A stretch of DNA of 64,000 bases from Bacteroidota bacterium. GTDB lineage: Bacteria > Bacteroidota > Bacteroidia > AKYH767-A > 2013-40CM-41-45. The translations under genes were made by a program, and so were the position numbers. The notes beneath the pieces were generated by a model that did not search any database, was not told where the DNA came from, and worked only from the letters and a program-made list of their open reading frames with translations. Every line of letters starts with the position of its first letter. The stretch's first letter is position 1. The stretch spans positions 310,001-374,000 of the forward strand of contig JADJFC010000003.1 in assembly GCA_016708785.1 (NCBI GenBank). The letters run 5' to 3'. Shown one piece after another: positions 27,217 through 35,479 of the stretch.

Positions 27217-27956
27217 TGCTTATTCCATTTTGGATATTTCCTGAAAAGACTTTGCCATTTCATCAGAATCACTCCGAGTATCGCTTCTTTGAAAATTCCT
27301 TTGCTCATCTTGCTTGTGCCTTCTGTACGGTCGGTGAAAACGATAGGTACTTCAATCAATTTAAATCCACATTTGATGGCAGTGAATTTCATTTCAATTT
27401 GAAATGCATAACCAATAAAGCGGATCATGTCCAGTGGAATTGTTTCAAGAACTTTTCTTTGGTAGCAAACAAAGCCGGCAGTAGTATCTTTTACTCTCAT
27501 GCCTGTGATGATGCGGACATACACTGATGCATAATAGGACATCACGACGCGACCTAAAGGCCAGTTAACAACATTTGCACCACGGATATAGCGTGATCCT
27601 ACTGAAAGATCACCATCTTCTTTTGTGCAGGCGTGGTATAGTCGTTCCAGGTCATCAGGATTGTGAGAAAAGTCGCAATCCATTTCAAAGATGTAATCAT
27701 ACTTTCGTGCGATCGCCCATTTAAATCCATGGATGTATGCTGTTCCTAATCCCAGTTTTCCTTTGCGTTCTTCAATGAAAAGTTTGCCGTTAAATTGAGG
27801 GATCAGACTTTTGACAATTGCTGCCGTACCATCCGGCGAACCATCATCAATTATAAGTAAATGAAATTCTTTCTCCAGAGAAAAAACCTTCCGGATCATT
27901 TTTTCTACGTTCTCTTTTTCGTTATACGTAGGGATTATGACAAGTGAATCGCTCAC
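27213..27956 (-). CDS. Polyprenyl-phosphate mannosyltransferase-like GT2 enzyme
   Basis: 247 residues, soluble GT-A fold of family 2. Motifs: VIIPTYNEKENV at 5-16, LLIIDDGSPDGTAAIV near 34, MDCDFSHNPDDL (metal-binding DXD type) near 96, and DTTAGFVCYQRKVLE near 155. These match DPM1-type enzymes that load a sugar on polyprenyl phosphate. Such a lipid-linked sugar could feed the GT39-like enzyme just upstream. Head of the GT2-pyrC-DUF4296 operon. Confidence 0.85.
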   Translation of the reverse strand: MSDSLVIIPTYNEKENVEKMIRKVFSLEKEFHLLIIDDGSPDGTAAIVKSLIPQFNGKLFIEERKGKLGLGTAYIHGFKWAIARKYDYIFEMDCDFSHNPDDLERLYHACTKEDGDLSVGSRYIRGANVVNWPLGRVVMSYYASVYVRIITGMRVKDTTAGFVCYQRKVLETIPLDMIRFIGYAFQIEMKFTAIKCGFKLIEVPIVFTDRTEGTSKMSKGIFKEAILGVILMKWQSLFRKYPKWNKQ

Positions 27957-28085
27957 AAAAATTTTATGTGTTGCGAAGATAAGGAAAGAAATGGTATGAA
28001 TGGTCCATTTTTTATGCGAAATTGAAGTAAAACGGAGGTTTTTAAATAAAATTTGCCCTAGTAGCTAAAACGATTTCTTTTTCAT

Positions 28086-29501
28086 TTATTTAGTAGTGAA
28101 TAGCATGACTTTGAGCCCATCTCCAAACTCCTTTTCCCCTTTGTAATTATAGGTTTTGTTCAAGAACATTTTAATTGAATCATTGCCTGTGTTATTGTCG
28201 ATTAAAATTACCGGAAAATTTGAATTCAAGACCGGAATATTTTTTGCATGATTGGCCAGAAAAATTGAATGAGATTTTAAAGTGTCATTTAGGTGTTGAG
28301 TGTATTTAAACCATTCACGATTGTAATAATATGTGAAATTAACGTCAAACCATACAGGAGTTATTATCACACTGACAGGTTCTTCCATCATAGGGCTTAC
28401 AAATTCTGTCATTGCATTTGTCTTCGTTCTCTTTCCTTTTTTTAAATCGAGTGTAGCAAACATGATTGTCACAGGAACGAATGCAATGATTAAGTTTAAT
28501 TTAACATTGGATGTTAAATTTACCAATGAGTAAGATATTAAAAGGTAAAAGTAGATCGAAGTGAAGAGTAAATATCTGTCAACGAAAACCGGAATAATCC
28601 ATGAAATGATAAAGAGCCCGAAGTAACAGATAGAGAATAAAATTAGTAATGTTTTAAATTTCGAATTGGTTTCGCTATTAATTTGCTTCCATTTGAAAAT
28701 GGTCGTGAAAAGTAAAATAGCAATGAATGTGACAGCGATAATTGGAACATTGCTGAATCGCCAGATCATTGTATATAGGTCAGACATGAGGGGCTCAGGG
28801 ATCCAATTTCCATGTGATGTAGCTTTGAATCGATCAAGAATAATTGGAATGTACCAACTAAAAGATAAAAGCACTGCAGATATTGACAAGAATATAATTT
28901 TGAAGCGTACTCTATATTGAGAAATTAAAAGACAAAGTAGCGCTTCAGCAAAAAGTATCACGAATCCAAAAAAGTGCAGATAGCACAAAAGAATATTGAC
29001 AATTGAAAATAGTATTTGCAGTTTAATGTTTTTATCTTTTCCTGAATCAATTATTCTCAGGAATAAAAACAGGTTTGAAATTGAAAGGAAAATAAATATT
29101 GGGTAAACTCTGGCATCATGAGCATAAAACATCTCAATAGTAGATGCGGTGAAAATTAAGGATGCTATTAATCCCGTTTTGAATGAAAAAAATCTTTTTC
29201 CGGTCAAGAAGATTGCTACTGCAGCTAATGCGCTAAATAGAACTGAAAGAAATCGTGCGGAAACAATTCCTGTCCCAAATAAATTGATCCAAAAATGAAT
29301 GATAAGAATATGGAGTGGGGGATGAATGTCAGTTTTAGGTAATTCAATGATGTCAGAAACATTTTTTTGTGCATGAAATAATGTAAAGGGTTCGTCTAGG
29401 CCAATGTCTGTCGACGAAATGAAAATAAATTTGAGGATAAAATTCAACACAAATAGTCCAATACAGAAAATGAGTAATTTGTTTTTTGTCGTAAGGGTCA
29501 T
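28086..29501 (-). CDS. GT39/ArnT-like membrane glycosyltransferase
   Basis: 471 residues with about ten hydrophobic segments. The first periplasmic loop has the acidic motif DIGLDEPFTLFHAQK near residue 32 and DIHPPLHILIIHFW near 58, which mark the GT39/ArnT/PMT superfamily that transfers sugar from a polyprenyl-phosphate donor. A C-terminal soluble part of about 110 residues follows. Lies upstream of the DPM1-like gene in the same direction, 129 bases apart, an appealing enzyme pair. The acceptor (protein, lipid A or other) is unknown. Confidence 0.78.
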   Translation of the reverse strand: MTLTTKNKLLIFCIGLFVLNFILKFIFISSTDIGLDEPFTLFHAQKNVSDIIELPKTDIHPPLHILIIHFWINLFGTGIVSARFLSVLFSALAAVAIFLTGKRFFSFKTGLIASLIFTASTIEMFYAHDARVYPIFIFLSISNLFLFLRIIDSGKDKNIKLQILFSIVNILLCYLHFFGFVILFAEALLCLLISQYRVRFKIIFLSISAVLLSFSWYIPIILDRFKATSHGNWIPEPLMSDLYTMIWRFSNVPIIAVTFIAILLFTTIFKWKQINSETNSKFKTLLILFSICYFGLFIISWIIPVFVDRYLLFTSIYFYLLISYSLVNLTSNVKLNLIIAFVPVTIMFATLDLKKGKRTKTNAMTEFVSPMMEEPVSVIITPVWFDVNFTYYYNREWFKYTQHLNDTLKSHSIFLANHAKNIPVLNSNFPVILIDNNTGNDSIKMFLNKTYNYKGEKEFGDGLKVMLFTTK

Positions 29502-29646
29502 CTGTATTTGCTATGAATTCTGTTTATCTAAAAGCTGTGAACTTATCAATTCCTGCTTAATTTGTAAATATAGTTTCTAGAATTGGTCTAGTGAAATATT
29601 TAAACCAAAAGAGCGTTTAAAATCTGTTAGAAACAAACAAAATATC

Positions 29647-29654
29647 TACCTTTG
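29647..29654 (+). promoter_or_regulatory. Probable -7 promoter element (TACCTTTG) almost on the start codon
   Basis: Perfect TANNTTTG match ending 4 bases before the RRM gene's ATG, which would put the transcription start at about the ATG and give a leaderless or nearly leaderless mRNA. No -33 TTG at the expected place. Confidence 0.4.
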
Positions 29655-29658
29655 CTCC

Positions 29659-29907
29659 ATGAAATTATTCGTTAAAAACATAGAAGGATCAGTAAACGAA
29701 GTTTTACTGGAATCAATCTTCCGTCAGTTCGGTGAAATCGTAGAAACAAAAATCGTTTACGACAAAATTACCTGGGAATCTAAAGGTTTCGGATTTGTAA
29801 CATTCAAGAAAAAAGAAGATGCTGAGAAGGCAATGGTTGGTCTTGATGGTAAAGAATTAGTCGGTAAAAAGATAATTGTAATTGAAGCAGTAGAAAAAAG
29901 ATTCTGA
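29659..29907 (+). CDS. Small RRM RNA-binding protein
   Basis: 82 residues, essentially one RNA recognition motif: RNP2 LFVKNI (3-8), RNP1 KGFGFVTF (42-49), and the closing VIEAVEKRF. Single-RRM proteins of this size are common in Bacteroidota and cyanobacteria and bind single-stranded RNA; RNA targets are unknown. The start is fixed by the -7 element directly upstream. The next gene begins 10 bases later. Confidence 0.92.
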   Translation: MKLFVKNIEGSVNEVLLESIFRQFGEIVETKIVYDKITWESKGFGFVTFKKKEDAEKAMVGLDGKELVGKKIIVIEAVEKRF

Positions 29908-29917
29908 TCAGGAAAAG

Positions 29918-30580
29918 ATGCCGGTAAAGCTCAGATTATTTCTATTTGCTTTTTCCTTTTTGCTCATCGCGCATTTTCAAAGCTCGGGACAAATACTGGA
30001 AGAGATCAATACAAGTCTGAAGACAAAACCGAAATTCTTTCTTAATTTATCCTCTTTCAATACATTTATTGATGGCGATTTTGCAAGTTTTGACGGAATC
30101 GAAACCGGAATAACATTCGATAAAAAGGTCAGATTTGGAGTCGGTTATTTTGCTCTGGCTAACAACGGAGTAGTTACAACCATTTCCGTTCAAGAGGGAA
30201 CCAACACCTTCGAAACAAATGGTCAGCTTGAACTTTATTACTTCAATCTTACTGCAGAGTATTTTTTTTACCACGAATTTCCATGGCAGTTTTCTGTCGT
30301 CCCATTCAATGTTGCTGTAGGTTCCGGACATTATGAATATGTCAGTCATGCATCCGGTAAACGTGTGAATGGACCTTCGGAATTGATAGTCGTTTATCAG
30401 CCTGAAGTGACTGCACAATATAATATACTCACATGGTTTGGCTTTGGTGTTTCTACCGGCTATCGTTTTACGTTGTACCGTTCAAAAGAACAAACAAAAG
30501 CCCTCCCCGGATTTAATTTTTCCCTCGATTTCCGACTGTCTTTAGATGAATTATATTATGAACTTCGGTCGGGAAAATAA
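29918..30580 (+). CDS. Probable outer-membrane beta-barrel protein
   Basis: 220 residues. Signal peptide (MPVKLRLFLFAFSFLLIAHFQSSGQ), then alternating aromatic/polar strands (ELYYFNLTAEYFFYH, FGFGVSTGYRFTLY) typical of small outer-membrane barrels, ending LDFRLSLDELYYELRSGK. No specific family recognised. Follows the RRM gene by 10 bases, probably co-transcribed. Confidence 0.7.
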   Translation: MPVKLRLFLFAFSFLLIAHFQSSGQILEEINTSLKTKPKFFLNLSSFNTFIDGDFASFDGIETGITFDKKVRFGVGYFALANNGVVTTISVQEGTNTFETNGQLELYYFNLTAEYFFYHEFPWQFSVVPFNVAVGSGHYEYVSHASGKRVNGPSELIVVYQPEVTAQYNILTWFGFGVSTGYRFTLYRSKEQTKALPGFNFSLDFRLSLDELYYELRSGK

Positions 30581-30590
30581 AATTTAGGGA

Positions 30591-30623
30591 TTGATTTTCG
30601 AAGGGCTCAAAGCATTACTTTTG
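30591..30623 (+). promoter_or_regulatory. Bacteroidota-type promoter for ruvB
   Basis: TTG at 30591 and TACTTTTG at 30616-30623 are 22 bases apart, within the known TTG-N17-23-TANNTTTG range. The ATG is 8 bases after the -7 element, so the mRNA may be nearly leaderless. Confidence 0.5.
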
Positions 30624-30630
30624 TCAGCAT

Positions 30631-31656
30631 ATGATCAACCCCAATTTAGACCCTTCCGGCGACCAACTGAGTTCTACTGAAAAGGAACTCGACAAGGTTT
30701 TACGACCTCAGGGGTTTGAGGATTTTACCGGGCAAAATGCCATTCTGGATAACCTGAAGATCTTTGTGCAAGCTGCAAAGCAACGCGATGAAGCATTGGA
30801 TCATGTCTTATTACACGGTCCTCCCGGACTCGGAAAAACCACTTTAGCATACATTCTTGCCAATGAACTTGGTGTAAATATCAGAACGACTTCAGGTCCG
30901 GTGCTCGATAAGCCAGGTGACCTCGCCGGACTACTCACCAATCTGGAGCCGAATGATGTTTTATTCATCGACGAGATCCATCGGTTGAGTCCTGTTGTTG
31001 AAGAGTATCTTTATTCAGCAATGGAAGATTATAAGATCGATATCATGATCGAATCAGGTCCCAATGCAAGATCAGTTCAAATAAAAATTAATCCTTTTAC
31101 ATTGATAGGTGCAACAACCCGTTCCGGTTTGTTGACTTCACCATTGCGTGCTCGTTTTGGCATTACCAGTCGCCTCGAATATTACGATGCGAAACTTTTG
31201 CAAAAGATCATCAATCGTTCTTCGCAATTGTTGCGCACTGAAATTATTGATGAAGCTGCTTTCGAGATCGCCAGAAGAAGCAGAGGAACGCCACGTATTG
31301 CAAATGCATTGTTGCGAAGAGTACGCGATTTCGCACAGATAAAAAGTAATGGTATCATTGATCTTGCGATTTCACATACTGCTTTGTCTGCTTTAAATGT
31401 CGATCAACATGGACTTGATGAAATGGATAACAGAATTTTATCAGTCATCATCGACAAATTCAAAGGTGGTCCCGTTGGACTCACAACTATTGCAACAGCC
31501 GTCAGCGAAGAAGCCGGAACAATTGAAGAAGTCTATGAACCGTTTTTAATTCAGGAAGGTTATCTGAAACGCACACCCCGCGGAAGAGAAGCGACAGAGC
31601 TAGCTTATAAGCATCTTGGGAAGACGTTTACGCAACAACAGGGGGGATTGTTTTAA
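30631..31656 (+). CDS. ruvB: Holliday junction branch-migration helicase RuvB
   Basis: 341 residues, the motor of RuvAB. Walker A HGPPGLGKTT at 62-71, Walker B LFIDEIHRL near 112, sensor GATTRSGLLTSPLRARFG near 155, arginine-rich RRSRGTPRIANALLRR near 212, and the C-terminal winged helix with GPVGLTTIATAVSEEAGTIEEVYEP and RTPRGREAT. Length and all motifs are normal. ruvA is 12 kb away on the other strand, as is usual in this phylum. A degenerate pentanucleotide array follows 4 bases after the stop. Confidence 0.97.
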   Translation: MINPNLDPSGDQLSSTEKELDKVLRPQGFEDFTGQNAILDNLKIFVQAAKQRDEALDHVLLHGPPGLGKTTLAYILANELGVNIRTTSGPVLDKPGDLAGLLTNLEPNDVLFIDEIHRLSPVVEEYLYSAMEDYKIDIMIESGPNARSVQIKINPFTLIGATTRSGLLTSPLRARFGITSRLEYYDAKLLQKIINRSSQLLRTEIIDEAAFEIARRSRGTPRIANALLRRVRDFAQIKSNGIIDLAISHTALSALNVDQHGLDEMDNRILSVIIDKFKGGPVGLTTIATAVSEEAGTIEEVYEPFLIQEGYLKRTPRGREATELAYKHLGKTFTQQQGGLF

Positions 31657-31660
31657 TAAA

Positions 31661-31750
31661 AGTGAAGTGGAGTGAAGTAGAGTGAAGTGAAGTAGAGTGA
31701 AGTAGAGTGAAGTAAAGTGAAGTAGAGTGAAGTGAAGTAGAATGAAATAA
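31661..31750 (+). repeat. Degenerate AGTGA/AGTAG pentanucleotide array
   Basis: Eighteen 5-base units directly after ruvB, mixing AGTGA with AGTAG, AGTGG, AGTAA and, at the end, AATGA and AATAA. The unit is the inverse complement of the TTCAC array at 32261-32430, so the two arrays flank the four-helix-bundle gene in opposite orientations. Confidence 0.9.
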
Positions 31751-31781
31751 AATTAATGAGGTGGGGAGAGAGGACTTATTT

Positions 31782-32162
31782 TTATTTGGTTGATGAATTG
31801 GATTTTTTTAGATTTTCTTTTGCTGTTCTGATGCTTGTTGAAAGTAGATTTATTAAATCATTATTTAGTCTAGTTAGATTTTCGGGCTCGGATTTGTTTA
31901 AGTAGTTTGTATCTATTAATAATTTTAACCAGTAACTGCTTTCCTTTGCTTCTTTTAAAGCAATTGAATATTTATGGATAAAGTCCGGTTTGCTCTGGGC
32001 ATATATACCTTCGGAAATATTTGCTCCAATAGATGTTCCTGATCTTAGCAGTTGTTTTGTCATAGTATATTCATGTTTTTCCTTTGCAATTCTAGATGTA
32101 CATTTGATAATTGCAAGTGAAAATTCAATACTCTTGTCAAAACATATACTCGGTTTTTTCAT
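31782..32162 (-). CDS. Four-helix-bundle protein (S23/IVP family)
   Basis: 126 residues from ATG 32162; a TTG five codons upstream (32177) is less likely. The family signature is clear: QLLRSGTSIGANISEG near residue 38, DFIHKYSIALKEAKESSYWLKLL near 64, and a C-terminal SIRTAKENLKK. These small helical bundles occur as ORFs in 23S rRNA intervening sequences and, as the relative Avd, in diversity-generating retroelements; their job is otherwise unknown. Here the gene is in a very AT-rich island, bounded on both sides by oppositely oriented pentanucleotide arrays, between ruvB and the Arc/SPFH operon. This looks like an inserted unit. Confidence 0.9.
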   Translation of the reverse strand: MKKPSICFDKSIEFSLAIIKCTSRIAKEKHEYTMTKQLLRSGTSIGANISEGIYAQSKPDFIHKYSIALKEAKESSYWLKLLIDTNYLNKSEPENLTRLNNDLINLLSTSIRTAKENLKKSNSSTK

Positions 32163-32260
32163 TGAGAAAATTTTCAATGAAAATAGAAATTTGTTTTATT
32201 TTATTTTAAAAACTAAAAAATTTCATTATTTAATTCACCCTAATAAATTAAATTTTACTC

Positions 32261-32430
32261 TTCACTTCACTTCACTTCACTTCACTTCACTTCACTTCAC
32301 TTCACTTCACTTCACTTCACTTCACTTCACTTCACTTCACTTCACTTCACTTCACTTCACTTCACTTCACTTCACTTCACTTCACTTCACTTCACTCCAC
32401 TTTACTTCACTTCACTTCACTTCACTTCAC
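32261..32430 (+). repeat. (TTCAC) x34 pentanucleotide microsatellite
   Basis: 170 bases, 34 units, only two of which differ (TCCAC at 32396 and TTTAC at 32401). On the minus strand it reads GTGAA repeats directly after the Arc-like gene, whose stop codon is the first TGA of the array. Such length and purity are unusual in a bacterial genome; the copy number in the assembly may itself be approximate. Confidence 0.95.
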
Positions 32431-32585
32431 TTATTTTTCTTCATTCTCCCTGCATCCTGAAGTGCTTTTTGCAAAAGAAACTCAATCTGCCCATTGACAC
32501 TTCGAAAATCATCAGCAGCCCACTTCTCGAGCTGCTTGATGATCTCCGGATTGATCCTTAAGACAAATGCTTTTTTTTCTGCCAT
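32427..32585 (-). CDS. Arc-like (ribbon-helix-helix) small DNA-binding protein
   Basis: 52 residues. The N-terminal beta strand KKAFVLRIN and following helices (PEIIKQLEKWAADD, then SVNGQIEFLLQKAL) match the Arc/MetJ/CopG ribbon-helix-helix fold, here of a short Arc type. It starts 11 bases after the SPFH gene stops on the same strand, so the two form an operon. An SPFH-plus-Arc pair is a recurring neighbourhood, as I recall. Its stop codon lies in the TTCAC array. DNA target unknown; autoregulation is a guess. Confidence 0.82.
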   Translation of the reverse strand: MAEKKAFVLRINPEIIKQLEKWAADDFRSVNGQIEFLLQKALQDAGRMKKNK

Positions 32586-32596
32586 GCTGGAAAATA

Positions 32597-33451
32597 TTAA
32601 TTATGCAACGTACCTGCATTGATCACAGGATTCACACTTCTGTCGCCGCAAAGTACAACGAGGAGATTGCTCACCATTGCTGCTTTACGTTCTTCGTCCA
32701 GGTCAACGATCTTGTTTTCTGATAATCTTTTCAAAGCCATTTCAACCATACCTACTGCTCCTTCAACGATTTGTTTACGCGCAGCGACGATTGCAGTAGC
32801 CTGCTGACGCTGAAGCATGGCATGAGCGATCTCCTGAGCATATGCAAGGTGACTAATGCGCGCTTCCAGTACATGGATTCCTGCAGTTGCTAAGCGTTCG
32901 TTCAATTCTACGACAAGCATCTCATGAACTTTTTCAGGCGCACCACGCAAAGTGATTTCATCGTCGTTGCTTTCCAGATTGTCGTATGGAAATGAACTTG
33001 CAAGGTGACGGATGGCAGCTTCACTCTGTATATTGACATACATGTTATAATCATTCACTTCGAATAGTGCTTTTGATGTTTCATTCACCTGCCATACAAT
33101 TACTGCAGCGATCTCAATTGGATTTCCCATTTTGTCGTTCACTTTCAGGAATTGTCCATTCAGGTTTCTTGCACGAAGGGAGATCAGTTTTTTATTCATC
33201 AAAGGATTTACCCAGAAGAAACCGTTGTCTTTCACAGTGCCTGAGTATTTTCCAAAAAAGACCAGAACTCGGGCTTCATTCGGATTAACGATCACGAATC
33301 CGGGAACAAGGATCATCATTACAAGTCCGCACAAAAGAATTCCCGGTACAAATTCATTGTTGATAAAAAAGATGCCGCAAACGATACTTGCAAGCAAAGC
33401 GACAAGCATCAGAAATCCTGATGTTGCCTTAAATGTTTTTTCTTTGATCAT
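32597..33451 (-). CDS. SPFH/band-7 membrane protein
   Basis: 284 residues. Two hydrophobic segments at about residues 13-30 and 33-55 are followed by a band-7 domain (VIVNPNEARVLVFFGKYSGTV, then LRARNLNGQFLKVNDK, AAVIVWQVNETSKALFEV) and a helical tail (RISHLAYAQEIAHAMLQRQQA, then ARKQIVEGAVGMVEMAL). It is a stomatin/prohibitin-like scaffold of the inner membrane. Followed by the Arc-like gene in one operon; divergent from queG. Confidence 0.88.
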   Translation of the reverse strand: MIKEKTFKATSGFLMLVALLASIVCGIFFINNEFVPGILLCGLVMMILVPGFVIVNPNEARVLVFFGKYSGTVKDNGFFWVNPLMNKKLISLRARNLNGQFLKVNDKMGNPIEIAAVIVWQVNETSKALFEVNDYNMYVNIQSEAAIRHLASSFPYDNLESNDDEITLRGAPEKVHEMLVVELNERLATAGIHVLEARISHLAYAQEIAHAMLQRQQATAIVAARKQIVEGAVGMVEMALKRLSENKIVDLDEERKAAMVSNLLVVLCGDRSVNPVINAGTLHN

Positions 33452-33581
33452 GGTGAGTGATATTAAAATGATATCACAAAGGTATCACCTAAAAAATGAA
33501 AAAGTCAAGTAAATCGTCGAATTTATTTTCCCGGCATCAATTATCCGACAATTATCTCCGAAAAGAGAATAAATTTGCCGC

Positions 33582-34517
33582 ATGGATATCAGAAAAGCCG
33601 AAAATTCACAATGGATCAAAGACGAAGCGCTTCGTCAGGGATTTGATTTCTGTGGCATCTCGAAAGCTGATTTCCTGGAAGAGGAAGCGCCGCGTCTTGA
33701 GCAATGGTTGTTGCAGAATCGCCATGGTAAAATGGCGTATATGGAAAATCATTTCGACAAACGACTCGATCCGCGATTGCTTGTGCCGGGTGCAAAAAGT
33801 GTGATCTCGCTTCTGCTGAATTATTTTCCTACGGAAAAGCAAAACGAATCGGCTCCAAAACTCAGCAAGTATGCTTATGGCAAAGATTATCACGATGTGA
33901 TCAAAGAGAAATTGAAAGAATTAGTTTCATCCATTGAAATGAAGATCGGGAAAGTTGAAGGGAGGGTCTTTGTGGATTCTGCACCGGTACTCGATCGTGC
34001 ATGGGCAAAGAAAAGCGGATTAGGTTGGATTGGGAAAAATGGAAATCTGATCAACAAAGGAAGTGGTTCCTTTTTTTTCATTGCAGAAATAATTTCTGAT
34101 CTCGACCTGATTGCCGATGGAGCAGTAGAAGATTTTTGTGGAACCTGCACTCGTTGTATTGATGCTTGTCCGACAGATGCAATTATCAAACCTTATGTCG
34201 TTGATGGAAGTAAATGCATTTCTTATTTCACCATAGAGTTAAAAGATGAGATTCCTCTGAGTGTGAAAGGTCAATTCGAAAATTGGGTTTTCGGTTGCGA
34301 TATTTGTCAGGATGTTTGTCCGTGGAATCGTTTCTCAAAACCACTTACAGAAAAAAGACTGAATGCTAACAGAGCATTACTTGATCTGGATAAAGAACAA
34401 TGGTATGAAATGACTGCAGAGATCTTCACAACGATCTTCAGTAAGTCCGCAGTTAAGCGAACCGGTTTTCAAGGAATAAAAAGGAATCTGGAATTTATCA
34501 GGAGTGAAACTTCCTGA
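33582..34517 (+). CDS. queG: Epoxyqueuosine reductase QueG
   Basis: 311 residues. Cobalamin- and Fe-S-dependent final step of queuosine synthesis in tRNA. ATG 33582. Features: PGAKSVISLLLNYFP near 67, KYAYGKDYHDVIK near 93, DSAPVLDRAWAKKSGLGWIGKN near 130, and two 4Fe-4S motifs, CGTCTRCIDACPTDAI near 186 and CDICQDVCPWN near 240. A longer frame exists in another phase upstream and is not used. The 3' end overlaps a convergent small gene by 20 bases. Confidence 0.94.
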   Translation: MDIRKAENSQWIKDEALRQGFDFCGISKADFLEEEAPRLEQWLLQNRHGKMAYMENHFDKRLDPRLLVPGAKSVISLLLNYFPTEKQNESAPKLSKYAYGKDYHDVIKEKLKELVSSIEMKIGKVEGRVFVDSAPVLDRAWAKKSGLGWIGKNGNLINKGSGSFFFIAEIISDLDLIADGAVEDFCGTCTRCIDACPTDAIIKPYVVDGSKCISYFTIELKDEIPLSVKGQFENWVFGCDICQDVCPWNRFSKPLTEKRLNANRALLDLDKEQWYEMTAEIFTTIFSKSAVKRTGFQGIKRNLEFIRSETS

Positions 34518-34686
34518 ATGCATCAATGATTACATCACTGTAAGTAGCAAACGTTGCCACACACCACAATTTTAATAAGCGACGCTCATCTCTTTTTAGC
34601 AGGCGAAGAGATTTAATTAACTCTTTACGAAATAGATTTCTATCGAAACTAACCTTCGTGAGAATTTGCTTTGTGTACTCGAACAT
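34498..34686 (-). CDS. Conserved small hypothetical protein
   Basis: 62 residues, basic and helical: MFEYTKQILTKVSFDRNLF, then ELIKSLRLLKRDERRLLKLWC. I recall the same opening (MF-Y-K-IL-KVSFD--LF-KEL) in small Bacteroidota proteins of unknown function, which supports it being real. It overlaps the queG 3' end by 20 bases in the opposite direction. No signal peptide or membrane segment. Confidence 0.7.
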   Translation of the reverse strand: MFEYTKQILTKVSFDRNLFRKELIKSLRLLKRDERRLLKLWCVATFATYSDVIIDAFRKFHS

Positions 34687-34871
34687 GGTATTCGCTTTAG
34701 CTTTTGGTACTCTAAATTATACCTATTTATACGAAAAGTCAAGGAATTTATTGGATTCGGAGGCTAAAGAATTTAAACTGCTAATTATCAGATATATTCT
34801 TTTTTTAACTAAAAATAGAGGTTTTCTGTAGCAAATTGTTGAAAACAATTGACTATAGTTGAATTAATTCC

Positions 34872-35441
34872 TTATTCGCTCCATCGATAAGAACTCTGGT
34901 CCAATCCGGCAAGATCCAGGACTCGATCAACAACTGTTCCTGCTAAGCTTTCAAAATCAACCGGTTTGCTATAGAAGGATGGTGAGGCCGGACAAACAAT
35001 TCCGCCGGCTTCGGTTACTGTTTTCATATTGTTCAAATGAATGAGGCTGTAGGGCGTATCGCGGACAACCATGATCAATTTGCGTCTTTCTTTCAGCGCA
35101 ACATCGGCAGCTCGCGTGATCAGATCATTCGATATTCCTGTAGCGATCCTGGCCAATGTTCCCATGCTACATGGACAAATGATCATTGTATTGTATTTGG
35201 CAGAGCCGCTGGCGAAGGGAGCAAAGAAATCGTTTCTGTCGTGGATCTTAAATGGAATGGTATCGAAATTTTTATTGCCTAATTCATACTCCCAAACATC
35301 TTTTGCATTACCTGAAAAAACAACACCAACTGTTTCAATCTGATCTTTGAGTTGAATGAGTTTATCGAAAAGTACTTTTGCATAGATAGCACCACTGGCG
35401 CCGGTCACTGCAACAATAATTTTATGTTTTTTAGGAGTCAT
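34872..35441 (-). CDS. ubiX: UbiX-family flavin prenyltransferase
   Basis: 189 residues. Makes prenylated FMN, the cofactor of UbiD-type decarboxylases. Flavin site VAVTGASGAIYAKVL near residue 10, then CPCSMGTLARIATGISNDLI near 88 and KERRKLIMVVRDTPYSLIHLNNM near 115, ending in SPSFYSKP. No ubiD is in the window, so its partner is elsewhere. Followed (upstream on the strand) by the vanZ-gcvH-sprA block. Confidence 0.92.
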   Translation of the reverse strand: MTPKKHKIIVAVTGASGAIYAKVLFDKLIQLKDQIETVGVVFSGNAKDVWEYELGNKNFDTIPFKIHDRNDFFAPFASGSAKYNTMIICPCSMGTLARIATGISNDLITRAADVALKERRKLIMVVRDTPYSLIHLNNMKTVTEAGGIVCPASPSFYSKPVDFESLAGTVVDRVLDLAGLDQSSYRWSE

Positions 35442-35479
35442 GATAAGAGCAACAAAGGTACGCTGAAAATGTTCAGCGA

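Noticed and set aside
31782..32162. Diversity-generating retroelement accessory gene (Avd)
   Set aside because: Avd is a relative, but no reverse transcriptase, template repeat or variable repeat is present.
32261..32430. CRISPR array
   Set aside because: The repeat is 5 bases long with no spacers, and there are no cas genes.
31990..32460. 156-codon plus-strand frame with repeated FTSLH
   Set aside because: It is a translation of the TTCAC array with antisense four-helix-gene sequence before it; no start or homology of its own.
34498..34686. Antitoxin or toxin of a TA pair
   Set aside because: No partner gene is adjacent; it is only convergent with queG.
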